Of a DNA stretch of 64,000 nucleotides, positions 20,767-32,790 are shown one piece after another. Made by a program: the position numbers and the translations under genes. This DNA comes from Sophora flavescens (taxonomy: Eukaryota > Streptophyta > Magnoliopsida > Fabales > Fabaceae): positions 52,905,557-52,969,556 of the forward strand of contig CM061070.1 in assembly GCA_030762895.1 (NCBI GenBank). The letters run 5' to 3'. The notes beneath the pieces are model-generated. The model ran no database searches, was not told where the DNA came from, and saw nothing but the letters and a program-made list of their open reading frames with translations. The number at the start of each line of letters is the position of its first letter. The stretch's first letter is position 1.

Positions 20767-22803
20767 GGTAATCTACAGAGATAAATATGCAAAGTATAAG
20801 TATCATGCCATGAATTTATTTAATAAGGTCTTTAATTAAATACGCCTCCCACTATTTTACTCAAAACAATGACCCTCATCATTGATTCGAAAAATCCCGT
20901 TGGAAGATTTTCTAGTGGGCCAAGATCCATATTTCACCTAACTTTAAGACAGAATTTGCTGAACACCAAAAATTAGGATATTGATGTAGGAAACACTTTC
21001 CGATTGCATCTCATGCAACTCTCGGATAGTTGGATGAATAACTCTTATTCTAATCCATCACATGGACTAAAGCCCAACTTATGAGCCTCTAAGCCTTTCA
21101 ATCCTATTGAAGTTGGCTTAGTTAAGTCAGACCCAATGGATAGCAGTTGAACATTACATTTGTCCCATCGCGCCTTACTATTATAGATAAAGGTACCCCT
21201 TTTGGCGGACCCACACTTAATCGATAGTAGTCTTGACGAGTGCCATGCATCGGAAGGCCTTTAAATGTGACTTAATATTTCCTTTTGAGGGATTTGATTA
21301 AAACTTGATCTCATCATTTGTTAAACTCTTTAACTTACTATTTTCATACATGCATCTCATACATATATTAGTTAAACATCTTTTAACATACTATATACAT
21401 ACATGCATCTCATACATATATAAGGTAAATAAATGTGATATGGTTATGGCCCCTAACGCATTGATTCTCCCAAGCCAATGAGAGAATCTAAACTAAAACC
21501 TAGGAGCGTCCAAGCTTCTCCAAGCAAGATCTCCCACGTGATAGCGTCTTCTTGTCTCCATCATTACATTACATAAACAGAAACCTCATTTTACATATGA
21601 GGGGAGTGAGATGAGAAAAGAAGATACATATGGAATATAAGAGAAAGGCACGGCACGCAGGCCGTATTTCAAAATATAAACCAAAAGGTAAAAGGACTAA
21701 GGCCATAACCATTCACCATACATCACCAAATAAATAGTAACAACCAATAATAACACATAATCATTATTATTATTAATTTCATAAATTAGAGATTTCAAAA
21801 TCTGAATTTTGAAAACATATCATATATATATAATAAATCACATTTATTATAATAGATGTTACTATAAATCATATTTATTGCAATTATTGTTACCACAAAT
21901 CACATTTATTATAAATCATATTTATTGTAAATGACATAAATCACATTTATTGCAATTGTTGTTACCACAAATCACATTTATTGTAATTGGCATAAATCAC
22001 ATTTATTCAATTAACATAAATCACATTTATTGTAACAAATCACATTTATTGTAATTGATATAAATCACATTTCAAAATCTGAATTTTGAAAACGTAACAT
22101 ATATATAATAAATCACATTTATTATAATTGATGTTACTATAAATCACATTTATTGTGATTGATATAAATCACATTTCAAAATCTGAATTTTGAAACCGTA
22201 ACATATATATAATAAATCACATTTATTATAATTGATGTTACTATAAATCACATTTATTGTGATTGATATAATTATTAAATGGTGACATAAAATTTCAAAA
22301 TTTGAATTTCGAAATTACACACTACGCAGAGGTAGCACGGGGTTCCCGCTGGAAATTCCGAAATTCCGAAGTGTGCCTCGCTTCCTTGGTGGCTAGGGCG
22401 TCAACCTTTCAACCCGAAAACTGCAAGGCCCGTGAACACTTCACGTTGCAAGGAACGACGGCTACGGTTTCAACACTTGGAACCTCAGCCGCAACAACAT
22501 GAACTTTTCATGTCTGAAACCCCTTAACGCCGCCAACACAGAACTGAAAACAATCATGTTTAACATCAACATTTGATGCCATCACAGAACATAATAAGGA
22601 TTCAGAACCAATGTACATATCGCATATATACACAAACATGCAATAGACATATATATCATATACATACGAAAATCACAGAAACAAGGTTTCGCAAACCAGA
22701 TGCAAACGATTTTCAAAAACAATTTTCAGAAAACAATTCACATTACAAACATGTTATCATACATAACAGATAAACCACGTAATAGAATCATGGTTTCGCA
22801 AGC
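20767..22803 (-). other. Copia 2 leader
   Basis: About 2 kb of untranslated leader between PBS and gag, long for a copia element. The part 20767-21425 matches copia 1. The part 21426-22803 has no counterpart in copia 1 because of the gap. It includes an AT-rich minisatellite (21775-22290) and a GC-richer segment 22310-22500. A short + strand ORF at 22302-22502 is not recognisable. Confidence 0.7.
21775..22290. repeat. AT-rich minisatellite AAATCACATTTATTG
   Basis: A dozen or so copies of a motif close to ATAAATCACATTTATTGTAA, at irregular spacing. It is interspersed with longer repeats that start AAATCTGAATTTTGAAA and ATATATATAATAAATC (three rounds near 21800, 22070 and 22180). It lies in the copia 2 leader. 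Confidence 0.85.
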
Positions 22804-22816
22804 GGCTTTGATACCA
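22804..22816 (-). other. Primer binding site of copia 2, tRNA-iMet
   Basis: The - strand reads TGGTATCAAAGCC one base after the 5' LTR. This is the tRNA-iMet-type primer site common in copia elements. Confidence 0.8.
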
Positions 22817-22817
22817 C

Positions 22818-24146
22818 TGTTGGGAATTTGCGTATAAAACAAAAGAAACGCAGCGGAAAAATTCCCATCGAAGGATCCTTGCGAATGGTCATGATTCATG
22901 ATTCGAAAGTTTACCTCTTGAAGCGATGGCTGTTTGTTGAAATTCGTCTATCACGAACACCGCACGAACGGTATCTCTAGAGGTATCCACACGAGCGGAT
23001 TCCGTGAGCGTCCGACGTCACGAACCGAAGCGTCTCTGTCTCACAGTGCTAGCTTCAAAACCGAGACTTTGTTGTTCACACTTACTCTCTTTTGTGCGGC
23101 TAGGTTATCAACCGTGTGGGCACAACAACTTAAGTGGTCTACTAATAGTATCACCTCCTTAAGTGAGTTAGTGAGCAACATTTGACCTAAGCCCATCTAC
23201 TATGCGCTAGGCCCAATAGGAAAGTCCAACTTTCTTTTAATGCTTCTTTTAATCCGCTCTTTTGTGTGTGACCCTATAGGTTCCCAATACGTTAGCAGTA
23301 ATATTAAATCCCATTTAATATTACAAACAGTGAGCGGTATCTAGCAATACATCACTGCTACCTAAGTAGTGAGAAAGTCAGTGATTTGACGAAACCTTTC
23401 TGTGACAAATATTCATGTGCATTGTTATCCCTTTGTCCATATATCTATATTGAACACAAGGCATAGAATGTGTCACCCTTGTATGGTTCAATATCATGTT
23501 CCCTGATACCCGAGTAGACTTAACAACAAATGAGGTCAATATCTCATATTGACTCATTTCAAAGACGACCATGCATTTTACAGTCTCACTCTATCGGGGG
23601 CCCACAGATATTACTCCTGTTATGTAGGAGGGACAAATTCCATCTAGGTCACTCACATCCCTCTGCATGGCTCGTGGTATGCCCAATGATCGTCTTTATA
23701 ATCATCCTATCACAGATGACGTTTGACGATATTAAAGCACACGACTCCTCATGTAGGGATCGTAGTGATTTCAGGTCGAAGGATTACATACACCATTGTC
23801 ACTATGAGAACTACTTATGACACTCACATAACGCTCCATGTAGTGTTCTCATGGTGGGTCAATCCAAGTACATCATTACCTTAATGCGTACCTATGTGGC
23901 AACTCGATATCTCATATCTATGACCCGTGAGATGTGGTCATCAGTCTGCACACATAATAGTCTCAATTGTATTATTATTGTCCTTATTAATAAAATACTT
24001 GACTACGGATATTTAAGAATAGGATTTCATTGTTCAATAGTGTCTCACGATCAAGTCATATACTTGATATTCTATTGAACAGAAATTTCTATTCTAAGGA
24101 CTTTATTATGTTTAAACAAGTAACACAATAAACTGGAATGCCTCAT

Positions 24147-24195
<49 letters not shown>

Positions 24196-24252
24196 GCAAG
24201 ATACAAATGTAAGTCTAAAGAAATACATTGGCCTCTAGGGCTTACACCAACA
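22818..24252 (-). repeat. 5' LTR of copia 2 (1,435 bp)
   Basis: On the + strand it starts TGTTGGGAATTTGCG and ends CTTACACCAACA. It differs from the 3' LTR by scattered substitutions, small indels (for example near 16310 versus 23330) and AT-run length. Confidence 0.93.
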
Positions 24253-24257
24253 CTTTC
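24253..24257. repeat. Target-site duplication of copia 2, right (CTTTC)
   Basis: Right partner of 15788-15792. The family B LTR sequence reads continuously across the insertion when one CTTTC is removed, as judged from 34706-35699. Confidence 0.9.
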
Positions 24258-24383
24258 TTGTGTCTAACTCTTGTCATGGGCCCACCAAGTCCTTGATTTG
24301 ATTCTTGATCCATGGTCTTCATTGGGCTCAAATCATTCTTGTTGTAAAGTTGACTTGCCCCCCCCCCCCCTTGACCGCTATCA

Positions 24384-25010
24384 ATAGAGAAACTCACAAA
24401 TTTCATTAATCATCAAAATCTGAATTGTGTAGTACAAGAGTTCCCTATTTATAGCCTAACTAGGAAATACAAGAATTAAATTCCACCCACCATGCATTTA
24501 CCACATACATTGACAAATGCATGTACACTACCTAAAAAGTAAGCATAATCAAGGTGTTAAATTCCCGCCAGCTATTATTATGACTTACGGAACTACTAGG
24601 AAGCATTTATTGGACTTGGGGGGAAACTAAAAGTCACCAGAAAATTGTGCCCAAAATAACTACGAAAATTACAAATAAAAATGGTAAAATTTGGGCTTTA
24701 ATTATTATCTAATCAGTCCATTGATAAAGTCCACTAATCAGCCCTTGAATGCTTCTTGTCTTTTGAATTGGGCCTTCCAAAGCAGTCTTCACGTTGGACT
24801 GAAATCAACCTCACCAAGTTGGAGCAAAGTGACCCAATTTGGAGCAGCCTCTAATGCATGCTGGTCTTCCTTCTCTTTGATCATTATGATTAGGCCTTGT
24901 AAAGCTTGCTTCATCCTCTTAGTCTTGGACCTAATCATAGGACCTCCAATTCCATGAAAAGGATCTTTAGATGGGCTGGCTGCATCTATATCATTTCTTG
25001 GTTTGCATCA
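24384..25010 (-). repeat. Family A LTR fragment
   Basis: It matches 13879-14504 of copy 2's LTR, starting mid-LTR at AATAGAGAAACTC and ending GGTTTGCATCA (on the - strand a correct TGATGCAAACC start). It carries a TATA box (CTATTTATAGCC on +) and the G-G-P-M-like coding remnant near 24930. The family B LTR truncates it on the left and the satellite begins on the right. Confidence 0.82.
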
Positions 25011-28000
25011 CTAAGTGATCTTGGCATGAGTGTCATGGGTTAACCATTGCATCATGGCAAGTGGGTCGTGGGTTTACCATGGGATCATGGCATGATGGTC
25101 ATGGGTTAACCATGGGATCATGGAAAGAGGGTCATGGATGAACCATGGGATCATGGTGTGAAGGTCTTGGGTCAACCATGGAGCCATGTCAAAGTGGACA
25201 TGGGTTAACTATGGGATCATGGCAAGTGGATCATGGGTTAACCATGGGATTTTGGTAAGTGGGTCATGGGTTAACCACGAGAACATGGCATGAGGGTCAT
25301 TGGTTAACCATGGGGCCTTGGTAAAAGGGTCATAGGTTAACCATGAGATCATTGCATGTGGATAATGGGTTAAAAATGGGATTATGACATGAGGGTCATT
25401 GGTTAACAGTGGGATCAAGACGTGAGGGTCATCGGATAACCATGGGATCATGACGTGAGGGTCATGGGTTTACCATAGGATCATGGTATGAAGGTCATGG
25501 GTTAACTATTGCATCATGGCAAGGGGATCGTGGATTAACCATGGGATCTTGGCAAGTGGGTCTTGGGTTAACTATGGGATCATGGCGTGAGCGTCATGCG
25601 GTAACCATGGGGTCATGGCAAGAGGGTCATGGGCTAACCAAGGGATCATGGCCAGCGGGTCAATCGTTAGCCATGGGATCATGGTGTGCGTATCATAGGT
25701 TAGCCATGTGATCAAGGAGTGAAGGTCATGGGTTAACCATGGGATCATGGTGTGAGGGTCATAGGTTAACCATGGGATCATGGTGTGAGTATCACGGGTT
25801 ATCTATGTGATCATGGTGTGATGGTCATGGGTTAACCAAGGGATCATGGTGTGAGGGTCTTGAGTTAACCAAGGGGTCATGGCAAGAAAGTTGTGGGTTA
25901 ACAATGGTATCATGGCAAGAGGGTCATGGTTTAACCAATGGATCATGGCATGAAGGTCATGGTTTAACCATTGGTTCATGGCGTGAGGATTATGATTTAA
26001 CCATGGGATCTTGGCATGAGAGTTATGGGTTAACAATGGGATCCAGGTAAGTAGGTCATGGGTTAACCATAGGATCGTGGCAAGTGGGTAATTGGTTAAC
26101 CATGGGATCATGGTGTGATGGTCATGGGTTAACCATGTGATCAAGGCGTGAGGGTCATGGGTTAACAATTGGATCATGGCAAGGGGGTCATAGGTTAACC
26201 ATGGAATATTGGCAAGTGGGTCATGGGTTAACCATGGGATCATGGTAAGAGGGTCATGGGTTAACCATGGGAACATGGCAAGTGGGTCATGGGTTAACCA
26301 TTGGAACATGGTAAGTGGGTTAAACAAGGGATCATGGCGTGAGGGTCATGGGTTAACCATGGTTTCATGGCAAGTGGGTCATGGGTTAACCATGGGGTCA
26401 TGGCAAGAGGTCATCGGCTAACCATAGGATCATGGAAAGTGGGTCAAGGGTTAGCCATGGGATCATGGTGTGAGTATCATGGTTTAACCATGTGATCATG
26501 GAGTGAGGGACATGGGTTAACCATGGGATCATGGCATGTGGGTCATGGGTTAACCAAGGGATCGTGGCTTGAGGGTCATAGTTTAACCATGGGGGCATGG
26601 CAAAAGGGTCATTGGTTAACCATGTGATCATGGCAAGTGGGTCCTGGGTTAACCTTGGGATTATGGCAAGAGGGTCTTGAGTTAACAGTAGGATCAAGGC
26701 GTGGGGGTCATGGGTTAACCAATGGATTATGGCGTGAGGGTCATGGGTTAACCATGGGGTCATGGCGGGAAGGTCATGGGTTGACCTTTGGATCATGGAA
26801 GAGAATCATGGGTTAACTATGGGATCATTGCAAGAGGGTCATGGGTTAACCATGGGATCATGTTGTGAGGGTCATTGGTCAACCATGGGCCAATGTCAAA
26901 ATGGACATGGGTTAACCATGCGATCTTGGAAAGTGGGTCATCGGTTAACCATGGGATTATGGCAAGACGGGCATGGGTTAACCATGAGAACATGGCATGA
27001 GGGTCATTGGTTAACCGTGGGGCCATGTCAAAAGGGTCATAGGTTAACCATGAGATCATTGCAAGTGGATCATGGGTTAACCATGGGATTATGGCATAAG
27101 GGTAATTGGTTAACAGTGGGATCAAGGCGTGAGGGTTATAGGTTAACCATGGGATCATGGCAAGTGGGTCTTGGGTTAACCATGGGATCATGGAAAGTGG
27201 GTCATGGGTTAACCATAGGATCATGGCATGTGGGTCATTGGTTAACCATGGTGTCATAGCGGGAGGGCCATGGATTAACCATGGCATCATGGAGTGAGGG
27301 TCATGGGTTAACCATGTGATCATGGAGTGAGGGTCATGGGTTAACCATTGATTCTTGGCAAATGGGTCATGGGTTAACTATGGGATCTTGGCAAGTGGGT
27401 CGTGAGTTTAACATGGGATCATGGCATGACGATTGTGGGTTAACCATGGGATCATGGCAAGTGGGTCATAGGTTAACCATGAGGTCATGGCAATAGGGTC
27501 ATTTGCTAACCATGAGATCATGGCAAGTGGGTTAACGGTTAGCCATGGGATCATGGTGTGAGTGTCATGGTTTAACCAAGTGATCATGGAGTGAGGGACA
27601 TGGGTTAACCATGGGATCATAGAGTGAGGGTCATGGGTTAACCAAGGGATCATGGTGTTGGGGTCACGGTTTAACCATAGGTCCACGGCAAAAGGGTCAT
27701 GGGTTAACCATGGGCATCATGGCAAGTGGGTCATGGGTTAACCATGGGATTATGGCAAGAGCTTCATGCGTTAACAATAGGATCATGGCGTGAGGGTCAT
27801 GGGTTAACCATGGGGTCATGTCAAGAGGGCCATGGGTTAACCATGGGATTATGGCAAGAGGGTCATGGGTTAACCATGAGATCATGACAAGTGTGGGTCA
27901 TGACCATTGGGCCATGGCAAAAAGGCCACGGGTTAACCATGAGATCGTGGAGAGTGGGTCATCAGTTAACCATGGGATTATGGCAAGAGGGTCATTGGTT

Positions 28001-30746
28001 AACAGTGGGATCAAGGCTTGAGGATCATGGAGTAACCATGGGATCTTGGCGTGAAGGTCATGGGTTAACCATGGGATCATGGTAAGTGTGTCATGGGTTA
28101 ACCATGGGATCATGGCAAGTGGGTCATTGGTTAACCATGGAGTCATAGCGGGAAGGACATGGATTAACCATGGGATCATGGCGTGAGGGTCATGTATTAA
28201 CCATGGGATCATGGCGTGAGGGTCATGGGTTAACCATGTTATCATGGCGTGAGGGTCATGGGTTAACCATTGCATCATGGCAAGGGGATCATGGGTTAAC
28301 CATGGGATCTTGGCAAGTGGGTCTTGGGTTAACCAGGGGACCATGGCGTGAGCGTCATGGAGTAACCATGGGGTCATGGCAGGACGGTCATGGGCTAACC
28401 AAGGGATCTTGGCAAGTGGGTCATTGGTTAGCCATGGGATCGTGGTGTGAGTATCATGGGTTAACCATGTGATCATGGAGTGAGGGTCATGGTTAACCAT
28501 GGGATCATGGTGTGAGGGTCCATGGGTTAACCATGGGGTCATGGCAGAAGGGTCATGGGCTAAACTTGGGATCATGGTAAGTGGGTCATGGGTTAACCAT
28601 GGGATCATGGTGTGAGTATCTTGGGTTATCTATGTAATCGTGGTGTGTTGGTCATGGGTTAACCAAGGGATCAAGACGTGAGGGTCTTGGGTTAACCAAG
28701 GGGTCATGGCAACAAAGTCAAGGGTTAACAATGGGATCATGGCATGGGTTAACAATGGGATCATGGCAAGAGGGACATGGGTTAACCAATGGATCAAGGC
28801 ATGACGGTCATGGTTTAACCATGGGTTCATGGCGTGAGAATCATGGTTTTACCATGGGATCATGGCATGAGGGTCATGGGTTAACCATGGGATCAAGGCA
28901 ATAAGGTCATAACCATGGGATCATGGCAAGTGGGTATTGGTTAACCATGGGGTCATGGAGGGAGGGTCTTGGGTTAACCATGGGATCATGGTGTGAGGGT
29001 CATGGGTTAACCATGTGATCATGGCGTGAGGGTCGTGGGTTAACAATTGGATGATGGCAAGGGGGTCATAGGTTAAATATTGGTAAGTGGATCGTGGGTT
29101 AACCATGGGATCATGGCGTGAGGGTCATGGGTTAACCATGGGATCATGGCAAGTGGGTCATTGGTTAACCATTGGATCATGGCAAGTGGGTCATGGTTTA
29201 ACCATGTGGTCATAGTGGGAGGGTTATGGATTAACCATGGGATCATGTCGTGAGGGTCATGGGTTAACCGTTGCATCATGGCAAGGGGGTCATGGGTTAA
29301 CTATGGGATCTTGGCAAGTGGGTCGTGGGTTAAACAAGGGATCATGGCGCTAGGGTCATGGGTTAACCATGGGATCATGGCAAGTGGGTCATGGGTTAAC
29401 CATGGGGTCATGGAAAGAGGTCACCGGCTAATCATAGGATCATGGCAAGTGGGTCAAGGGTTAGCCAAGGGATCATGGTGTGAGTATCATGGTTTAACCA
29501 TGTGATCATGGAGTGAGGGACATGGGTTAACCATGGGATCATGGCGTGAGGGTCATGGGTTAACCAAGGGATCGTGGCGTGAGGGTCAAGGTTTAACCAT
29601 GGGGGCATGGTAAAAGGGTCATGGGTTAACCATGGGATCATGGCAAGTGGGTCATGGGTTAACCATGGGATTATGGCAAGGTGGCCATGCATTAACAATA
29701 GGATCAAGGCGTGAGGGTCATGGGTTAACCAATGGATCATGGCGTGAGGGTCATAGGTTAACCATGGGGTCATGATGGGAAGGTCATGTGTTAACTATTG
29801 GAGCATGGCATGGGGGTCATGGGTTAACTCAGTGATCATGGCGTGTGTGTGATGGGTTAACCATTGGATCATGGCATGGAGGTTACGGGTTAATCATGAG
29901 ATCTTGGCAAGTGGGTCATAGGTAACCATTGGATCATGGCGTGAGGGTCATGAGTTAACCATTGGATCATGGTGTGAGGGTCATGTTTTAACCAGGGGAG
30001 CATGGTGTGAGGGTCGGGCTAAACATAGGATCAATGCTGGTTCAAGGGTTAACCATGGGATCATGGTGTGAGTGTCATGGGTTAACTATGTTATCATGGT
30101 GTGAGGGTCAAGGGATAACCATAGGTTCATGGCGTGAGGATCATGGGTTAACCATGGGATCTTGGCATGGGGGTCATGGATTAACCATGGGATCAAGGCA
30201 AGTGGGTCATTGGTTAACCATAGGGTCATGGCGGGAGGGCCATAGGTTAACAATGGGATAATGGTGTGAGGGTCATGGGTTAACCATGTGATCATGGATT
30301 GAGGGTCATGGGTTAACAATTGGATCACGGCAGGGGGTTATGGGTTAACCATGGGATCTTTGATCTTTGCAAGTGGGTCATGGGTTAACCATGAGATCAT
30401 GGCAAGTGGGCCATTAGTTAACCATGGGATCATGGCGTGAGGGTGATGGGTTAACCATGGGATCATGGTGTGAGGGTCATGTGTTAACCATGGGGCCATG
30501 GCAAAAGGGTCATGGGTTAACCATGAGATCATTGCAAGTGGATCATGGGTTAACCATGGGATTATGGAAAGACGGTCATTGGTTAACAGTGGGATCGAGG
30601 CGTGAGGGTCATCGGATAACCATGGGATCATGGCATGAGGGTCATGGGTTAACCATGGGATCATGGCAAGTAGGTTAACCATGGGATCATGGCAAGTGGG
30701 TCATTGGTTAACCATGGGGTCATAGCGGGAGGGTCATGGATTAACC
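25011..30746. repeat. 33-bp satellite, block 1
   Basis: About 174 tandem units of 33 bp. Each unit is built on CATGGGTTAACCATGGGATC, followed by ATGG and a variable ten bases that are mainly GCAAGTGGGT or GCGTGAGGGT. The GGTTAACC octamer is nearly invariant. Units diverge by point changes, with occasional indels. All blocks have the same orientation. Because 33 is a multiple of three, long degenerate ORFs appear on both strands (11-residue peptides such as MIPWLTHDPHA and GSWREGHGLTM); I do not regard them as genes. Confidence 0.95.
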
Positions 30747-30751
30747 CTGCA

Positions 30752-31446
30752 GATGCAAACCAAGAATGATGTTCAATCTCATGCTAAATTGATTTTTGAT
30801 GAAAATCTTATTTTCATTAGTGATGAATCAGCTGACTTGTTTTGGCTGTATCACAAGTTGTGGTTCTCTGATTAATGCACTCTTTGATGCTTTTGAAAGC
30901 TAAGAAAATTTTCTAGAAAACATATTTCATGCCTATTGACCAGATTCGGCTTCTATCATGGTCAAAATAATGGTGGCATTTATGAACGAATTTTTACAGG
31001 AGTTTGTTAGTCATGTTAGGAGGGAATCTTTTGGCTTGCATGCCTAAAGTAACTCCTTTTTAGTTATGAGTAATTTTATTATTTGGTTTAAGTAGGAGTG
31101 TTAATATTAGGCAGTCAGTTAATTGTTTGTAGTAAAAGCATCTATTACACCAATTAGTGGTTTAGTTATGTGAGTTAATAAGGGGGTTATGGTATCTTCT
31201 TGGAGGCCAAAAGTTGGCAGCCACAAAGCTATATGTAACACAACATTTTCATATGAATGATAACTTTGAGTTCATTTTGGATTGAATCAATTTGTGAGGG
31301 AATTGTCTCTCTTTGGTTCTTGGTTGAACCATCCTCTTTTTTATCAAGAATCCAAGATTCTTGTGGTGAACTTAACATTGGCTTATCAAACTCCTTGGTT
31401 TGTGGCGCCATATTCATCTCTTACCTTCATCCATTTGCTTATTTTC
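30752..31446 (+). repeat. Family C LTR, left copy, 3' end missing
   Basis: It starts GATGCAAACC, lacking the first T, five bases after the satellite. It contains TTGTTTGTAGTAAAAGC and a U5-like CTTATCAAACTCC segment. It fuses at about 31446 directly to the internal ORF, so the LTR end, PBS and ORF start are deleted. Confidence 0.72.
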
Positions 31447-31990
31447 CTATTCTAAGACGCTTGGAGAAGGGTTTTCCTCCAAAGAAAGGTTGCAAGACAT
31501 TCAATTAAATTGAAGATGTGACTCCAAAGGAAGTTTGCAAGACAATCAATGAAATTGAAGATGTAAGGAAGAATGCAAAGCATCAATTGGAGTTGAATAG
31601 CAAGAGGAAGAAAAGGAGATGAAGACAACTAGAGAATGGCCTTCCCCTAAAGCCGAGAATAACTTTTCATATTCATTTGGGAAGTCATGGCCATCTATTA
31701 CTCTAATACCTTCTTCTAGATTAGCTTGTGGATACAAATGTTGGGATTCTTCTACTTTGTCTAACATTTCTCCCCTAGGTCACGAAGAAAAGAATAGTGA
31801 GGGCCAAACCACAAAAGGCAAAGAGCAACAGAAAAAGTGTGAGGCAAAGGATCTCTTTATAAAAGAAATCAAGGTGATGTTCCTATCTTTTCCTAGAGGG
31901 GGTGATTCTACTTTGAAGGAAGATGAAGATATAATTCCAAGAGAGGTTCACCATAGATTCAAACGAGTTGTATTTGAACCCGGGGGATGA
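31447..31990 (+). pseudogene. Internal ORF of family C element
   Basis: The start is lost. It reads RRLEKGFPP, then a stop-interrupted E-A-C-K-T repeat region. A longer open frame (31619-31990) carries MKTTREWPSPKAEN, CWDSSTLSNISPLGHEEKN, and ends FKRVVFEPGG. The last motif is the start of the gypsy integrase C-terminal domain (R-V-x-F-E-P-G-D-W in the pol at 40050). The same protein is repeated in the array downstream. Function unknown; it lacks any catalytic motif I can identify. Confidence 0.6.
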
Positions 31991-32046
31991 ACACGATTCC
32001 CAAAGGCAATAAATTTGAGGTCGAATTCTCTTCAAGAGGGAGGGAA

Positions 32047-32790
32047 TGATGCAAACCAAGAATGATGTTCAATCTCATGCCAAATTGATTTTTGATGAAA
32101 ATCTTATTTTCATTAGTGAAGAACCAGCTAACTTTTTTGGGCTGTATCTTGAGCTACGGATCTCTGATTGATGTATTCTTTGATATGTTGGAATGCTAAG
32201 GAAATTTCCTACAAATCGTAGTGCATGCCTCGATTGATGTATTCGGCTTCTATCATGGTGAAAATAATGGTGGCTGTTATGAATGACTTTTTACACGAGT
32301 TTGTTAGTCTTATGGGAGTGAATCTTTTGGCTTGCATGCCTAAAGTTACTCTTTTTTAGTTATGAGTCATTTTATTATTTGGTTTAAGTAGGAGAAATAA
32401 TAGTAGGCAGCCACTTAATTGTTTGTAGTAAAATCATCTATTACACCAATTAGTGGTTTAGTAATGTGAGTTAATAAAGGCGTTATGGTATCTTTTTGGA
32501 AGCCAAAAGTTGGCTGCCACAAAGCTATATGTGACACACCAATTTCATATGAATGATAACATTGAGTTCATTTTGGGTTGAATCCATTTGTGAGGGAATT
32601 ATCTCTCTTTGGTTCTTGGTTGAACCATCCTTGTTCTTATCAAGAATCCAAGATTCTTGTGGCGAACTTCACATTGGCTTATCAAACCCCTTGGTTTGTG
32701 GCGCCATATTCATCTATTACCTTCTTCCATTTGCTTTTTTTCTTACTTGAATTTTTCTTATTACATCCGAATTTGTATATGTTCCAAATT
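32047..32790 (+). repeat. Family C LTR, right copy, truncated
   Basis: It begins TGATGCAAACCAAGAATGATG after the purine tract GAGGGAGGGAA and runs into the satellite at AGGATCATGG. It has the same order of segments as the left copy, plus about 80 bp of U5 that the left copy lacks. Confidence 0.75.

Larger units (their letters stand above)
15793..24252 (-). mobile_element. Full-length Ty1/copia retrotransposon, copia 2 (8.46 kb)
   Basis: Two LTRs (15793-17237 and 22818-24252), PBS, leader, broken gag-pro-int-RT-RH, and PPT, flanked by the CTTTC duplication. The two LTRs are close to identical, with scattered single-base differences and small indels, which suggests a fairly recent insertion. 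The coding region is nevertheless broken in several places and gag has the same internal deletion as copia 1, so this copy was probably mobilised in trans. Lineage suggestion: Angela/Tork-like, low confidence. Confidence 0.93.
14917..24383 (-). repeat. Family B LTR, split by copia 2
   Basis: 14917-15792 and 24258-24383 together form a LTR of about 1.0 kb matching 34706-35699 in reverse. On the - strand it starts TGATAGC near 24383 and ends GTTGTCATCA at 14917. Copia 2 splits it at a CTTTC duplication. The U3 part (24265-24300) contains the G-G-P-M-T-R coding remnant. Next to its outer end lies a 13-base C run (24358-24370), where the sister LTR has a 6-base one. Confidence 0.85.
30752..32790 (+). 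mobile_element. Decayed short LTR element (family C) in the satellite
   Basis: LTR, internal region, LTR, with both LTRs truncated and the element set between satellite blocks. The LTR start GATGCAAACCAAGAATGATG occurs at 30752 and at 32047, the second preceded by a purine-rich PPT. The internal region codes for the same unusual protein as the tandem array at 41355-53061. There is no RT, so this is a non-autonomous derivative. Confidence 0.78.

Noticed and set aside
25011..30746. CRISPR array
   Set aside because: Repeats of 33 bp are directly contiguous with no spacers, units are degenerate, and the context is a plant genome.
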